From Fratercula arctica (lineage: Eukaryota > Chordata > Aves > Charadriiformes > Alcidae), in NCBI GenBank assembly GCA_947846985.1, contig CANTUZ010000001.1, forward strand, positions 35,116,727 to 35,180,726: a stretch of 64,000 nucleotides of DNA, written 5' to 3'. A model generated the notes under the pieces. That model did no database searches. It worked only from the letters and a program-made list of their open reading frames with translations, and was not told the origin of the DNA. Shown here piece by piece: positions 36,600 to 48,119 of this stretch. The first letter of the stretch is position 1. Each line of letters begins with the position of its first letter. The translations under genes were made by a program, and so were the position numbers.

Positions 36600-36806
36600 T
36601 AGGCTGTAAACCCTGAAGTACCTAGCCAATGGGGAAAGAGGGGAGGGAAATTTTGGCCAGGTATAGGAAATAAAAAGAAGTTATTTTGGGAACTCAGGTG
36701 TGCCTACCTGCTAGGTCACCCGTTCTTGCAAGAATGTTTAAATAAAATGTGCTTTGTATCGATCATTGCCTGAGCTGTAGTTATTGGATAAGGAGCATTT
36801 CTCACA
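36600..36806 (+). mobile_element. LTR-like promoter/poly(A) segment (3' part of an ERV LTR)
   Basis: Elements are spaced as in a retroviral LTR: CCAAT box (36,626-36,630), TATA-like GGTATAGGAAATAAAAAG (about 36,660-36,677), poly(A) signal AATAAA (36,741-36,746), then about 60 bases ending in CTCACA at 36,806, a CA terminus. The wording TTTAAATAAAATGTGCTTTG followed by GATCATTGCCTGAGCTG resembles the R-U5 part of bird ERV LTRs. The upstream limit was not found and could lie at about 36,350-36,550. No primer-binding site or viral gene follows; a CR1 starts within about 10 bases. No activity is implied. Confidence 0.45.
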
Positions 36807-36814
36807 CCCGGTCC

Positions 36815-38182
36815 CCTGAGTCAGAGAACCATGAGTGTGGGAACAGTGACTTTCCATTTGTGGACACTGAAATTGTAAGGAACCAGCTGTTCACAAGTCC
36901 ATGGGGCCTAATGGGATTCATCCCAGAGTCCTGAAGAATCTAGCAGATGTTATGGCAGGACCCCTCTTGGTCATCTACCAAAGGTTTTGGGAGCCTGGGG
37001 AGGTTCCTGCTGACTAGAAGCTAGCCAATATTATTCCAATTTTTAAGAAGGGCTTGAGGGAAGACCCAGGGAACTACAGACTTGTTAGGCTAGCATCATT
37101 TCTTGGAAGAATTATGGAGAAGATTATACTGAGTATTATTGAAAGTCATTTAAAGAATAATGCAATCATTCAGTCACAGAGAACATGGGTTCACAAAGGG
37201 AAAGTCCTGTTTAACTAATTTGATATTTTTCTATGGTATGGTCATCTGCCTAGTGGATGAAGGGAAGGTGATCAATGTAGTTTTTCTGGATTTCAGTAAT
37301 ACTTTTGATACTGTCCCTCACAGAATGCCTCTGGACAAGTTTTCCAACTGTGGGATGAGCGAATTCATTGTGCTCTGGGTGACGAACTGGCTGAAGGGCA
37401 GAGCTCAAAGGGTTGTAGAGAATGGGGCTGCATCTGGCTGGCTACTGGTCATCAGGAGTGTTCCTCAGGGTTCAATGCTAGGGCCAGTTCTAGTCAATAT
37501 AGTTATCAACAACCTGGATGCAGGAGTTGAATGCACCATTAGCAAGGTTGCTGATGATACCAAACTGGGAGGTGCTGCTGACTCTCTTGAGGGAAAAGAG
37601 GCCTTGCGGAGGGATCTAGATAGATTGGAGCATTAGACTATGATTAATGGGATTAAATTTAACAAAAGACAAAATGCTAGATTCTGCACCTAGAATGGAG
37701 TAAAACTGGGCACAAGTATAAATTGGGAGAGGAGTGGCTGTAGAGCAGCCCTGCAGAAAGGGATCTGGGGGTGCTGGTTCACAGCAGACTCAATAGGAGT
37801 CGGCAGTGTGCCCTGGCAGCCAAGAGGGCAAACCGCATCCTGGGGTGCATCAAACATAGTATAACCAGCTGGTAAAAAGAGGTGATTATTCCTCTGTATT
37901 CAGTGTTGGTGCAGCCTCACCTTGAGTACTGTGTGCAGTTCTGGACCCCACAATTTAAGAAGGATGTTAAAGGTGCTTGAATGAGTCCAGAGGAGGGCAA
38001 CAAAGCTGGTGAAAGGGCTGGAAGGAATGTCCTATGAGGAGAAGCTAAGGACTTTGGGCTCGTCTAGTTTAGACAAAAAGAGGCTGAAGGGTGACCTCAT
38101 TGCTCTCTACAGTTTCCTGAGAAGGGAAAATGGAGCGGGAGGTGCTAATTTCTTCTCCCTGGTATCCAGTAATAGGACACTA
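36815..38182 (+). mobile_element. Outer CR1 LINE, 5' portion of a split copy
   Basis: CR1 of the ATTCT-tailed subfamily. It begins around GAGTGTGGGAACAGTGACTT, just before the reverse transcriptase, and reads in order through GTCCATGGGGCCTAATGGGA, the full polymerase, and on to TCCCTGGTATCCAGTAATAG at about 38,175, where it stops abruptly at another CR1. The rest of this element resumes at about 39,234 with the next expected block, so the inner CR1 (38,183-39,233) was inserted later. The outer copy is therefore the older of the two. Confidence 0.93.
36876..38182 (+). pseudogene. CR1 ORF2 reverse transcriptase remnant (outer copy)
   Basis: The best frame, 37,160-37,636, covers the polymerase core: [15 protein letters not shown], motif A as [13 protein letters not shown] (37,283-37,321, both aspartates kept), motif B as [12 protein letters not shown], and motif C as VADDTKLGG (catalytic DD kept, preceding Phe replaced by Val). 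The frame ends at a TAG (37,634-37,636) where subfamily members carry TGG, a nonsense change. Further stops and frameshifts follow; a C-terminal piece at 38,009-38,203 reads GLEGMSYEEKLRTLG before running into the inner CR1. The catalytic residues survive better than in the 16.5 kb copy, but the frame is broken. Confidence 0.9.
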
Positions 38183-39233
38183 GGTGTACTTTTCACTGGG
38201 TAAAAGACTGGCTGGATGGCCAGGCCCAAAGAGTGGTGGTGAATAGAGTTAAATCCAGTTGTAGCTGGTCATGTGGTGTTCCCCAGGGCTCAGTACTGGG
38301 GCTGCTTCTGTTTAATATCTTTATCAATGACCTGGACAAGGGGATTGATTGCAGTATGTTTGCAGATGACACCAAGTTGGACGGGAGTGTTGATCTGCTT
38401 GGGAGTAGAAAGGTTCTACAGAGGGATCTAGACAGGCTGGATAAATGGGCTGAGGTTCAACAAGGCCAAGTGCCAGGTCCTGTACTTGGCTCACAATGAC
38501 CCCATGCAATGCTACAGGCTTGGGGAGGAGTGGCTGGAAAGCTGCCTGGCAGAAAAGGACCTGTGGGTGTTGGTTGACTGCCGGCTGAATACGAGCCAGC
38601 AGTGTGCCCAGGTGGCCAAGAAGGCCAACAGCATCCTGGCTTGTATCAGAAATAGTGTGGCCAGCAGACTTGGGAAATGATCATCCCCCTGTGCTCAGCA
38701 CTGGTGAGGCTGCACCTTGAATACTGTGTTCAGCTTTCAGCCCCTCACTACAAGAAAGACATTAAGGGGCTGGAGAATGTCCAAAGAAAAGCAACAAAGC
38801 TCGTGAAGGGTCTAGAGTACAAGTCTTACGAGGAGCGACTGAGGGAACTGAGGTTGTTTACCCTGGAGGAAAGGAGGCTAAGGGGAGACCTTATCATTCT
38901 CTACAACTACCTGAAAGGAGATTGTAAAGAGGCAGGTGTTGGTGTCTTTTCCCAGATAGCAAGTGATAGGACAAGCGGAAATGGCCTCATGTTGCTCCAG
39001 GTGAGGTTTAGATTGGATACTAGGAAGAATTTCTTCACTGAAAGGGTTTTCAAGCACTGGAACAAGCTGCCCAGGGAAGTCCTCAAGTCATCATCCCTGG
39101 AGGTGCTTAAAAGGTGTGTAGATGTGGCACTTAGGGATATGGTTTAGTGGTGGACTTGGCAGTGTTATGTTTATGGTTGGACCCAACGATCTTAAAGAAC
39201 TTTCCCAACCTAAATGATTCTGTGACTCTGTGA
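38183..39233 (+). mobile_element. Inner CR1 LINE inserted in another CR1
   Basis: 5'-truncated CR1 of about 1.05 kb of the same subfamily type as the 11.0 kb copy. It starts near TTTTCACTGGGTAAAAGACT in the reverse transcriptase, continues to the ORF2 stop at 39,145-39,147, and ends GGTTGGACCCAACGATCTTA, then AATGATTCTGTGACTCTGTGA. Both flanks are outer-CR1 sequence that would be contiguous without it. Flanks GACACTAGGTGT (left) and GACATGTGTG (right) share GACA and GTGT, which might be a worn target duplication or simple coincidence. Confidence 0.93.
38233..39147 (+). pseudogene. CR1 ORF2 C-terminal half (inner copy), frameshifted
   Basis: Three frames carry consecutive parts: 38,233-38,499 ([20 protein letters not shown] and [11 protein letters not shown], with motifs B and C intact, FADD at about 38,359-38,370, but with a short deletion just before it), 38,486-38,680 ([32 protein letters not shown]) and 38,677-39,147 ([18 protein letters not shown] to the natural stop). 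The upstream half of the polymerase, including motif A, and the endonuclease are missing. Non-functional. Confidence 0.9.
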
Positions 39234-39450
39234 CATGTGTGAATAGCTCAAAGCTGCATCAGACTGAACATTAGGAAGCATTTCTGCACAGACAGGGTGG
39301 TAAAACACTGTAGCAGGCTTGTTACAGAGGTGGTTAGTGCTCCACGCCTGTCAATGCCCTTAATAACTTGCTTTAATTTTTGATCAGACCTGAAATGGAC
39401 AGGTAGTAGGACCAGATGATCCTTGTTAGGTCCCTTACAGATGAACTATT
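39234..39450 (+). mobile_element. Outer CR1 LINE, 3' portion of the split copy
   Basis: Resumes with GAATAGCTCAAAGCTGCATC, then AGACTGAACATTAGGAAGCA, GCATTTCTGCACAGACAGGG, ATGCCCTTAATAACTTGCTT and GGACCAGATGATCCTTGTTA, the C-terminal codons and 3' UTR of the ATTCT-tailed CR1 subfamily. It completes the element broken at 38,182. Its 3' terminal ATTCT units pass without a break into the pentanucleotide array. Confidence 0.92.
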
Positions 39451-39620
39451 CTATTCTATTCTATTCTATTCTATTCTATTCTATTCTATTCTATTCTATT
39501 CTATTCTATTCCATTCTATTCTATTCTATTCTATTCTATTCTATTCTATTCTATTCTATTCTATTCTACTCTTATTCCATTCCATTCCATTCCATTCCAT
39601 TCCATTCCATTCCATTCCAT
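39446..39620. repeat. Pentanucleotide array (CTATT)n then (TTCCA)n
   Basis: About 24 CTATT units (39,446-39,565, one being CCATT), a short irregular junction (CTACTCTTA), then nine TTCCA units (39,575-39,619). The array grows directly out of the ATTCT terminal repeats of the outer CR1, so its origin is the LINE tail, with a second phase in which the variant unit ATTCC was amplified. Frames through it predict repeating SILFY peptides, which are artefacts. ATTCT repeats are known to unwind easily and to be length-unstable. Confidence 0.97.
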
Positions 39621-41700
39621 TCTGTTCTAATTAATCTCTTCAGCTTGCTGACCTTTGTTTCATGCAAGTTCCTTCTTACCTTCCTGTGCCAACTTGTGTA
39701 GTCAGTAAGAAGACTCATTCATACAGGAATGGGGACATGCAGGCATTGATTGTCCAGTGGAAAATCCAACTAATTGTCTTCTGTTCTTAAGTGGTATGAG
39801 GCCATGGTAGGAATTTTTGTTACACTCTCTTTTATTTCCATAGGATAGGCTAAGGTGGCTTAAGACATTTTTCATCATTCACTTCTAGATGTCAGTCATA
39901 AATATGAAGGCAACTTCATGAGCAAGGACTTTTTCTCAACAGATAGGTCTGATGAAATACATTTTATCACATTTTTTAGTATTCCATAGTATTCCATGGT
40001 TCACTAGACAGAGGGGAGAACAATGCCTTTCTCAGCATTATCGTCATATTTAATGAGCAAGAGTCACATAGTAGGTGATATTTGATCAAACTGAATAAGC
40101 TTTTGGAAAGGATATTTTGTTCTGAAAAAAAGCGTTGCTTGGATCTTAGTCCTAAAGTACTATTTATAGAAACAGCCCAATCCCCCTCTCCAGTTTCTAC
40201 CTGCAGATATGATAGTGCTCAAGGCTGTATGAAAAAAACCACTGATGATACTATGACTTTAATGAAGCCACTATAATGTTGTTACATATTTCTACATACT
40301 ATTTCACAATATTTCAGACACAATGCCTCTGACATTTTTAGTGTATCTGCTTGGACACTACCACATTCTTAGCGCTGTGCCTTCTATTGTTGTAGCTGTG
40401 TTGTTTCAGCCTCACATGCTGCTATTAGGACAGAAGACTGTGAGATAAGGTGATTAAACGTGTTCATTGATGGCATAGCATAAGACGATACAAGAACATG
40501 GATGAGCTGGGGAATTTACTCAGGTTTCCTGAATCCATAATCAGTGCCCTTCCTCGAAAGATGGAGCTGTTGAAACAATTTTTGCAATAAGTTACATCAT
40601 GAAACTAACCTCTGCAGTCTGCAAGCCAATAGAACATATGGCCTATTGAATTTAATGTGAGTCTTGCAGCTGAAAAACCTACACAGATCTTTGAAAATTT
40701 ACTGCTACATGCCTGACTTCTACTCATAAAAGAAAAGGTTACAATTAAAGTTAATTCTCTAATATACATTTGTCCATAAGAAACCTTCAGTAATGTGTAG
40801 TTTGCATGTTAAAGACTTGTAAGTCCAAAGTCTGCAAGCCAGCAAATAAAACAATTGCCTACAAGCCTCATGTCAGAAATCTGCACAGTGGCCCAAAACA
40901 CATGCTTTATATGCTGTGTGCTCTCCTTGCTTGAGACATAAAACCAGTCCCACACTGAAGAGCCATAAACTCCAAAAATAAAACAAAATGACTGTAGTCT
41001 AAGGAAGTTTGTGAAAAGTCAAAGTACACACGTACTGCCCTGGAAAACCCAATTCTGGCAATGGAAAAAAATAATTGAGTAAAGTTAGATCGCCTGTCTA
41101 GCTCTAAGTAATTGTTGCGAGAAATCCATAGTTCAGAATGGCAAAATGTAAATCCTGCAGTGGGTGATTAAGCAGGCAGAGGCCATTTACAAACACCATA
41201 AGGACTGTGGCCTTCCACTCGGGCTGTGAAGGGTTCAGAAAAGCTGTGTTTCTACAAACCAAGCCCTTTCTCTCTCACCTTTCCTAGCACAAAGGATGCC
41301 CTGCATTTAACCCTACAGGTTTCAAATGTCTTACCACAGGCATCACAGCTGTCAGGCAATGCATTAATAAAGACAGATTTTAAATACCCATGCCTTGGGG
41401 CATGTAGGGCATGGGTGACGTACTTGTTTTATCAGAGAATTACACAGAACTAGCCATGGCATTATTAATAATTCCTCCATTTCAGTTTTTTTTTTTTTTT
41501 CTTTTTTTTTTTTTCCTGGAAGAAACCCCTTTCAGTCCTCAATTGAAAATAAAAAGCAAACAAAATGAACAATCTAATGAAATTTCTGAATGCCTTCTTC
41601 AGAAGTCAGCATATTTAAACTAGTGGAAATCTGTGTCACTAACTGCATTTAAGGTTGAGTAGAATACAATTCATTAGCCAAGGCAAGCACTATTGTTTTA
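39621..41700. other. No gene seen
   Basis: A+T-rich spacer; poly(T) with one C at about 41,486-41,514. Frames under 80 codons, none recognisable. Confidence 0.6.
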
Positions 41701-41752
41701 TCACAGAATCATAGAATGGTTTGAGTTGGAAGAGACCTTAAAGATCTATCTG
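41701..41752 (-). mobile_element. CR1 LINE extreme 3'-end fragment (antisense)
   Basis: About 50 bases: TCACAGAATCATAGAATGGT, then TTGAGTTGGAAGAGACCTTA, AAGATC, the CR1 tail and 3' UTR in antisense. One of the shortest CR1 relics in the window; a minimal target-primed insertion or a deletion remnant. Confidence 0.85.
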
Positions 41753-44700
41753 TTCACTTAAGTTTTTATTTATTTCACTTCCAAAACTACAAAATGCCTA
41801 GGTTTACTCATCTGTCTCTGCTGGGTGACATGGTGTGTAGAGACAGTGGGAAGAATGAGTGTGTTCTGGAGTCTGTGGGAGGTTAGTAGTCAGTTACTGT
41901 TCATTTTAGCATTAATGGGAATAAAGGATATAAATATCTGCATGTTGAGATGATATGAGCTTAATGAGAGTGAGAACAGTATGTTCCCTGAGCTCTCCAT
42001 GTATTCTCCCTCAGAGCACCCACCCCAAAGGATTTTCCTTCCATTTTGCAAGTAATTTTTTTTTTAATTTGAAATGATAACTCTCATTCTTATGGTTTGC
42101 CTGATATTTAGGCACTTGGAATTTAATTTCCAAATACTGAATTTTCTCTCAAGGTGACAAATCTTTCCTATCCTCCCCATCCTAACCTCTCCAGAAAAGA
42201 CTATTAGGCTTACAAAGCCTTCCTTCCACCCTGAAACCAAAAAGCAGCAAGCATTTTTGAACAATTGGAAACTAATTCTCATTCTTTTGAATGCTATAAA
42301 AGGTATTTCAGCTGCGGCTACTTTAATGTCTAATTATACTGCTTGACTATAAAAAACTTCAGAATTTACATAGATGTGTATTTTTTCTCCTCCATGAAAT
42401 AGATTATTTTTCCAGGGATGTAAAAGTTGAGCTCACTCTCAATGCATTTTTTCCAGAGTCCTTCCTAAATCTAATTGGAAAAGGAAAGAAATAGTTCACT
42501 AATTTATTTTTAAGGTGGGAAATTAAAATTTGTAAGCTCTTTAGAGCAGGAAGCAAATCTTTGCGTTTATAACACCTTCTTTATTAGGGCCTTTGGGTAT
42601 TACACCAAGATAAATACAAAAAGATAATGCAAGGGATGACAGTGTTTTGCTGGAGGCAACTACATATTATTGCTGTGGAAGGAGAGCTTATCAGAAATGT
42701 GCATGCATGTATGCGTTCTGTATTTTAAAATAAAGTATTTGTAGTGAATTTTGAAGTGCATATTTATTAAAACCTGGCAAGTGCTGGTGGTAAGTGTATA
42801 GATTTTGCAAAGAGAGAAGAAATTAATTGATTTGTTCCTTTTTTCGTGTTCACCCTTTCTCTTTGCCTGTTGTCTGCTTGAAAAAAAAAATATTCACAAG
42901 TTTGTAAATAGAAAGCAAAAAATAAAATGTTGCCTCTGGAGCTTTCATCAAAGCCCAGCTCACACCAAATATTCTAATGAGAAGTAAATGAACAATGAAT
43001 TAAAACATGATAACAAATATGTGATGAACTAAGGACAGCATAAATCAGTAATTGCACTCAAGCTCTGTGGAAATTATACTGTCCTAGATTCTAGCAGGAG
43101 ACAATTTGCTGCAGTATTTTGTGAACAGAGCTATCCTGTGGGATCAGGCTGCAGAGGACATTTCAGTGGGAGGAAGAGAGCAGTAGGAAGAGCAGTATGA
43201 TTCATGTTCAGCATCTCAAGTGGAGGATAGAGCACAAGGATTGAATAATGAAACAAAGACGAGATATTCAGCATGCCAGGAAGGTTTCTGTTAGAGAGCT
43301 GTTAGAATTATTTAAAAAGGTTAGTCTATGAATAAACATGCTTCATCAAGGTCTCTTACACATGCAAAGGGAGATGCTAATGAATAATAAAAGAGTAATG
43401 GGGACTGGCGAAGAAATTAATGTTAATCTTATCCAAAGCAGATACAAATTAATATTGGAGAAACATTTTTGTAATCACTTCTCAAAGCAAAAATTCAATT
43501 AATGTGACTGAATCAATATTTCAAATCTCAGTCCCTTGAAAGTATACTTGTCTCTCTTCATATCAGCATGCTCTCCTGTGTGATCAGCCTGTGCTATTCA
43601 AGTCAATACTCGGGGAGACTTCTTAATGGTCTATTTTTGAGAAATTTGGTCCAGTTCTATAAACTACAATGCTGTATTTCAAACTTGCCTCTGGGTATCT
43701 TTCTGTTAGGAGAGCTCAGTTTACATAGGGTAATTACTGTTTAGAAAATAGATATTTGAGCCAAGGATAGTTTTGCCTTGAGCTTCAGGTTTTTTATTTT
43801 ATTTATTTTTTTTTTTTTTCCCAAGGATTAGCTAGTATCCTCTCTTCACACGGGGTGACATGTCAGTATATATGGCATTACACTTCAAGCTTTGTACTGA
43901 AAACAACTTTTATAACCGCTAAAAAGACCCAAGAAAGAAAAAAGAAAAACAAAATACAGAATAAAAGAAAACAAACCACTTTACTGAAAAGAAAAATTGA
44001 CTCTTCAGAAGAAACAACTGTATTTGCCTAAAATTTATTGCAGCATGGGTCACTTTATACATCTTTGATAGGCAACCTCCCTCCTTGCGTATAACTGAAC
44101 TTAGCACAGATATTGTCACAAAGATCACAGGAATTCCAACCTTACTGGTGCACTTCAAAAAATAATATGAAGTATCACAAAATGGTTCCTGGTTTCCATT
44201 ATTTTGTCTTTTCTATCCCCATTGGTAAAGCCACTAGATAAGTTTTTTTCATGCAGTAAGTGATCTTTCTTGTATACTATACAATATAAATGCCTGTCAT
44301 ATTTTGTTTAAGGTGTCAGGGAATTGGGAAAACTTTATGAAACTAAATGGACTGCTCAAATAATAGTTTTGCAGCTCTGGTAGATTGTGCTGTTTATGTT
44401 GTAATGCCTTGACAGGTTTATACAATCAGAGGTTCTAAAGTCACCATCCTGTGATAGATTGGAATTGTTTGAAGCATGGTGTGCTTGAAAAATAGGCTTG
44501 TGTGCTCTTGTTTTCAAAACCAAATAGCGACCCACTCAGAATCATCCTATTAAAATAACTGCATGGACAATCTCACTTCTGTACTTTTAATAGCTAGAAT
44601 ATCATTCCCATAATGAAAGAAACATGAAATGGTTTCCATGCTGAATGAGCTCCCTAGAGATTCTGGGATTTGTCTCATTATATAAAGCTTTTCCATCACC

Positions 44701-45697
44701 ATTGCAATGCCTCTTCTCATCTTTGCTTCTCATCTGAGTGGAGAAATTTCTGTCAACAGCTTTAGTCTGACTAAACCAGCATAACACTGAAAGGGGGATA
44801 TGCAGTAGATAAGATTACTTTTTTTTCATTTATGTAGAAAATTATACACGGTGCCCTGCTTTAAAAAGGATTACTATACGATGTGGACAGCATTCTGCTC
44901 TCTCATTAGAAGAGACAGACTACAATTTTATTTCTCTAAATAAGTCTGGGTTAGGCAAGGAGATCAGTAATTTCAATGCTGCTGCATTCACAATGGGAAA
45001 GAAATCATCACTTGTGTATTCTTATCAGAAGCCTTAGATAACTTCAGCATTCAGTACTGATCAGAATAACTTCTTGCATTCTGCAACCTACCACACGCCT
45101 CAATAATTTTATATGCAGGAAGGAATAGTAAAATAATGAAGTAAAATGTTATTAAAATAATACTACTAAGGGGAAAACTTAAAAAAACCCAACCAACCAA
45201 ACACAAACAAACACCAAAAAACTAGAGAATTTGGGGACAAAGCTTCCCCAAGTATGTCCTGAGTTTCTCTCTTTCTTCCTCCCTTTCTGCCACAGTTTTT
45301 AAACAGCTTACAGCCAGGTATGATGAAGATTTTATTCCAGCATATTCCAGACACCAGGACCTCATGTTGGAAACAGGTCCTGGAGACATGTGGCCAATTG
45401 TAGATGAGCCAAGGGGGATTCCCAGGCTCAGAAACAAGCCATGAACTGTGAACTTCCTTGGAAAAGGACCAAAAGGACAGCTACCACATACATCAGCCCT
45501 TTCTAGATTTCTGCACCTCTGTGAAACTAACCTAAGGCAAATATGAGATTGTAGGCTTGTGCCTATGACAGTCTATAGCAGTAGAGTTGTGTATTTTCTC
45601 TACATAGAAGTCAAAAAGGTACATTGACAGACTCATTTTCTATAGACCACAATGTAAATTACGTGACTAAAATTAGGTGCTAAATCACATAACTCAC
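41753..45697. other. No gene seen
   Basis: A+T-rich sequence with a poly(T) tract at about 43,797-43,820 and an A/C-rich tract at 45,180-45,223 (AAAC, CCAACCAACC units). The minus-strand frame at 43,919-44,158 is Phe/Ser-rich because it reads across A-rich DNA. No exon recognised. Confidence 0.6.
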
Positions 45698-46735
45698 AAT
45701 CATAGGATCATAGAATCATAGGATAGTTTGGGTTAGAAGGGACTGTTAAAGGTCATCTAGTCCAACCCCCCCTGCAATGAGCAGGGACATCTTCAACTAG
45801 ATCAGGTTGTTCAGAGCCCCGTCCAACCTGACCTTGAATGTTCCCAGGGATGGGGCATCTATCATCTCTATGGGCAGCCTGTTCCAATGTTTCACCACCC
45901 TTACTATAAAGTATTTCTTCCTTATATCTAGTCTGAATCTTCCCTCTTTTAGTTTAAAACCATTACCCTGTGTCCTATTGCAACAGGCCCTGCTAAAATG
46001 TTTGTCCCCATCTTTCTTGTAGGCCCCCTTTAAGTACTGAAAGGCTGCTATAATGTCTCCCCAGAGCCTTCTCTTCTCCAGGCTGAACAACCCCAACTGT
46101 CTCAGCCTGTCATCACAGGAGAGGCGTTCTGTCCCTCTGATCGTTTTTGTGGCCCTCCTCTGGACCTGCTCCAAGACGTCCATATCTTTCCTGTGCTGAG
46201 GGCTCCAGAGCTAGATGCAATACTCCAGGTGGGGTCTCACAAGAGTGGAGGGTGAGAGGCAAAATTACCTCCCACTACCTTCTGGCCACATTTCTTTTGG
46301 ATACAGTTTGCCTTTTAGGCTGTGAGCACACATTACTAACTCATGTCCAGCTTTTCATCCACCAGTACACCCAAATCCTTCTTTGCAGGGCTGCTCTCAA
46401 TCCCTTTATCTGCCAGTCTGTATTGATAACAGGGTTTGCCCCAGGACCCTGGGGTTTGCAGGGTTTGCAGGACCCTGCACTTGGCCTTATTGAACCTCAT
46501 GAGGTTCACACCAGCTCACTTCTCAAATCTGTCCAGGTCCCTCTGGATGGCATCCCATCTTCCAGGCGTGTTAACCACACCACTCAGCTTGGTGTCGTGC
46601 ACAAAGTTGCTGAGGGTACACTAGATCCCACTGTCTATGTCATTGATGAAGATATTAAACAGTACTGCTCCCAGTACAGACCCCTGAGGGACACCACTTG
46701 TCACCAGTCTCCATCTGGTCATTCAGCCATTTGCT
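45698..46735 (-). mobile_element. CR1 LINE, about 1.0 kb (antisense)
   Basis: On the plus strand it opens with CATAGGATCATAGAATCATA, the reverse complement of the CR1 3' tail, then GGTCATCTAGTCCAACCCCC, AGGGATGGGGCATCTATC, CTTCTCTTCCAGG-type blocks, GTGGCCCTCCTCTGGACCTG and, towards the right, GAGGTTCACACCAG, TCATTGATGAAGATATTAAA and CCCCTGAGGGACACCACTTG from the reverse transcriptase. It is truncated at the 5' side near 46,735. Subfamily wording is closest to the 16.5 kb copy. Confidence 0.94.
45797..46730 (-). pseudogene. CR1 ORF2 C-terminal half (antisense copy), decayed
   Basis: The minus-strand frame at 45,797-46,183 reads the C-terminal region: [57 protein letters not shown], to the natural stop. 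Upstream on that strand the frame is broken several times. The motif C region (plus-strand 46,594-46,605) translates FVHD in place of FADD, so one catalytic aspartate is lost. Only part of the polymerase is present. The plus-strand frame at 46,147-46,824 is its antisense shadow. Confidence 0.88.
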
Positions 46736-46825
46736 CAAGCTTTAGTTTTCAATTGGATCTAGCCCTTAAGTCCCTGATTTATGGATTCAAGTTTAAACAC
46801 TGCATCATTGTCCTTGCCTTGTAGT

Positions 46826-46880
46826 GAATGGAATGGAATGGAATGGAATGGAATGGAATGGAACGGAATGGAATGGAGTG
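46826..46880. repeat. (GAATG)n pentanucleotide array
   Basis: Eleven GAATG units, three with one change (GAACG, GAGTG, and the first as GAATG after GTA). The unit is the reverse complement of the TTCCA/CATTC unit at 39,575-39,619. No CR1 3' end adjoins it directly, so its origin is unclear. Confidence 0.95.
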
Positions 46881-48085
46881 TGGTTCCTTCCTATCTCTGG
46901 GAACTGTATTGGCTGGTCAGATTTTCCTGGCATGAAAGACCCTTCAAACTGATGTAACCTCATTTCTGATGACACTTCCTGCTCAAGGAGAATGTCATGC
47001 TGTGTCAGTGCAGAGCAATAACAAAGAAGTTATACAAGTGGAAGTGGACTGGGAAGAGAAAAAAAAATAAATTGGAATTCAAATATCTTTTCATCTAAAA
47101 CAGATGCAACCATTGGCCTTTACTGTTGCTAAATTTAAGGAGAGTTCAGACTCTAACACATCAGAATCCAATATAGCCAAAATTTAGTGTGGTATTAAGG
47201 TGTACTGCTCAGAAACCCATTCTGAATTTTAATATGTCGTCTTCTTTTTCTTTGCTGAGAATACTGCTATGTCTTTCACACCACAGCATTATTCTTCAGC
47301 CATTGATATATATCATGCCATTGCATACTAAATTCCCATTTGGCTCCTAAGGACAGTTTGCCCTAAGACATTTCCACAGCAATTACTATCAAGTGACAGG
47401 AACCAGAAGAACTAGTAGAGTTTTCACAGAAACATAGCAATTAATTCTATTTGCAACAATGACAAAATCATTTGGAAATGTCTGAAAGAGGATAATACAG
47501 AAATAGCTTATTTGCAGTAATACCACATTTTAGAGACCTCTCTGCTACACTGTGTAACCAGTTTGCTCTGGTAATTTCACAGAAACAAAACTATTGAATA
47601 TTACTCGGTGAGTCTAGGCCCTGACTGCAGTTAACCACATTAAGCAATATGATGCCCTGGAGATGTAAGCTTTTTTTCAGTACTGTGAATTTGTTACTCA
47701 GGGGTGGGGAAACCCCACAAAACAAACCAACAGGCCAACACAAACCCCCAAGCCAAAACCCCAAATAAAGAATCAAAAACAAAAAAGAGAAAAGAAAAAT
47801 GACTCTTCATAGAAAATATTATAATGTCACTTCAAATACGAGTTGGAGTTGTGCTGAGCCTATTTCTATCACCAAAAATGGTAATTTGACTGGTATACTT
47901 AAATTAAATGTTAGGAGATACCTTCCTACAAGAAAGAAATAAGGACCAATCTAAAGCAATGCTTTTCCAATCCGTTGAGATTATGTCTTGATTTACCTGT
48001 ATCCATCTGCGCCTCTCGTCTGGCTGCACAATGTTGATAATCCTGAGGAAGGGAGTGAGAGATGACTGGCTTTGCGTGTTTTCAG

Positions 48086-48119
<34 letters not shown>

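Noticed and set aside
39446..39620. CRISPR-like direct repeats
   Set aside because: The repeats are contiguous 5-base units without spacers, in a vertebrate genome: a microsatellite.
39416..39701. Frames predicting a repetitive SILFY peptide
   Set aside because: They are translations of the CTATT pentanucleotide array in two frames; no start context, no host gene.
46147..46824. 225-codon plus-strand frame
   Set aside because: It is the antisense shadow of the minus-strand CR1 at 45,698-46,735.
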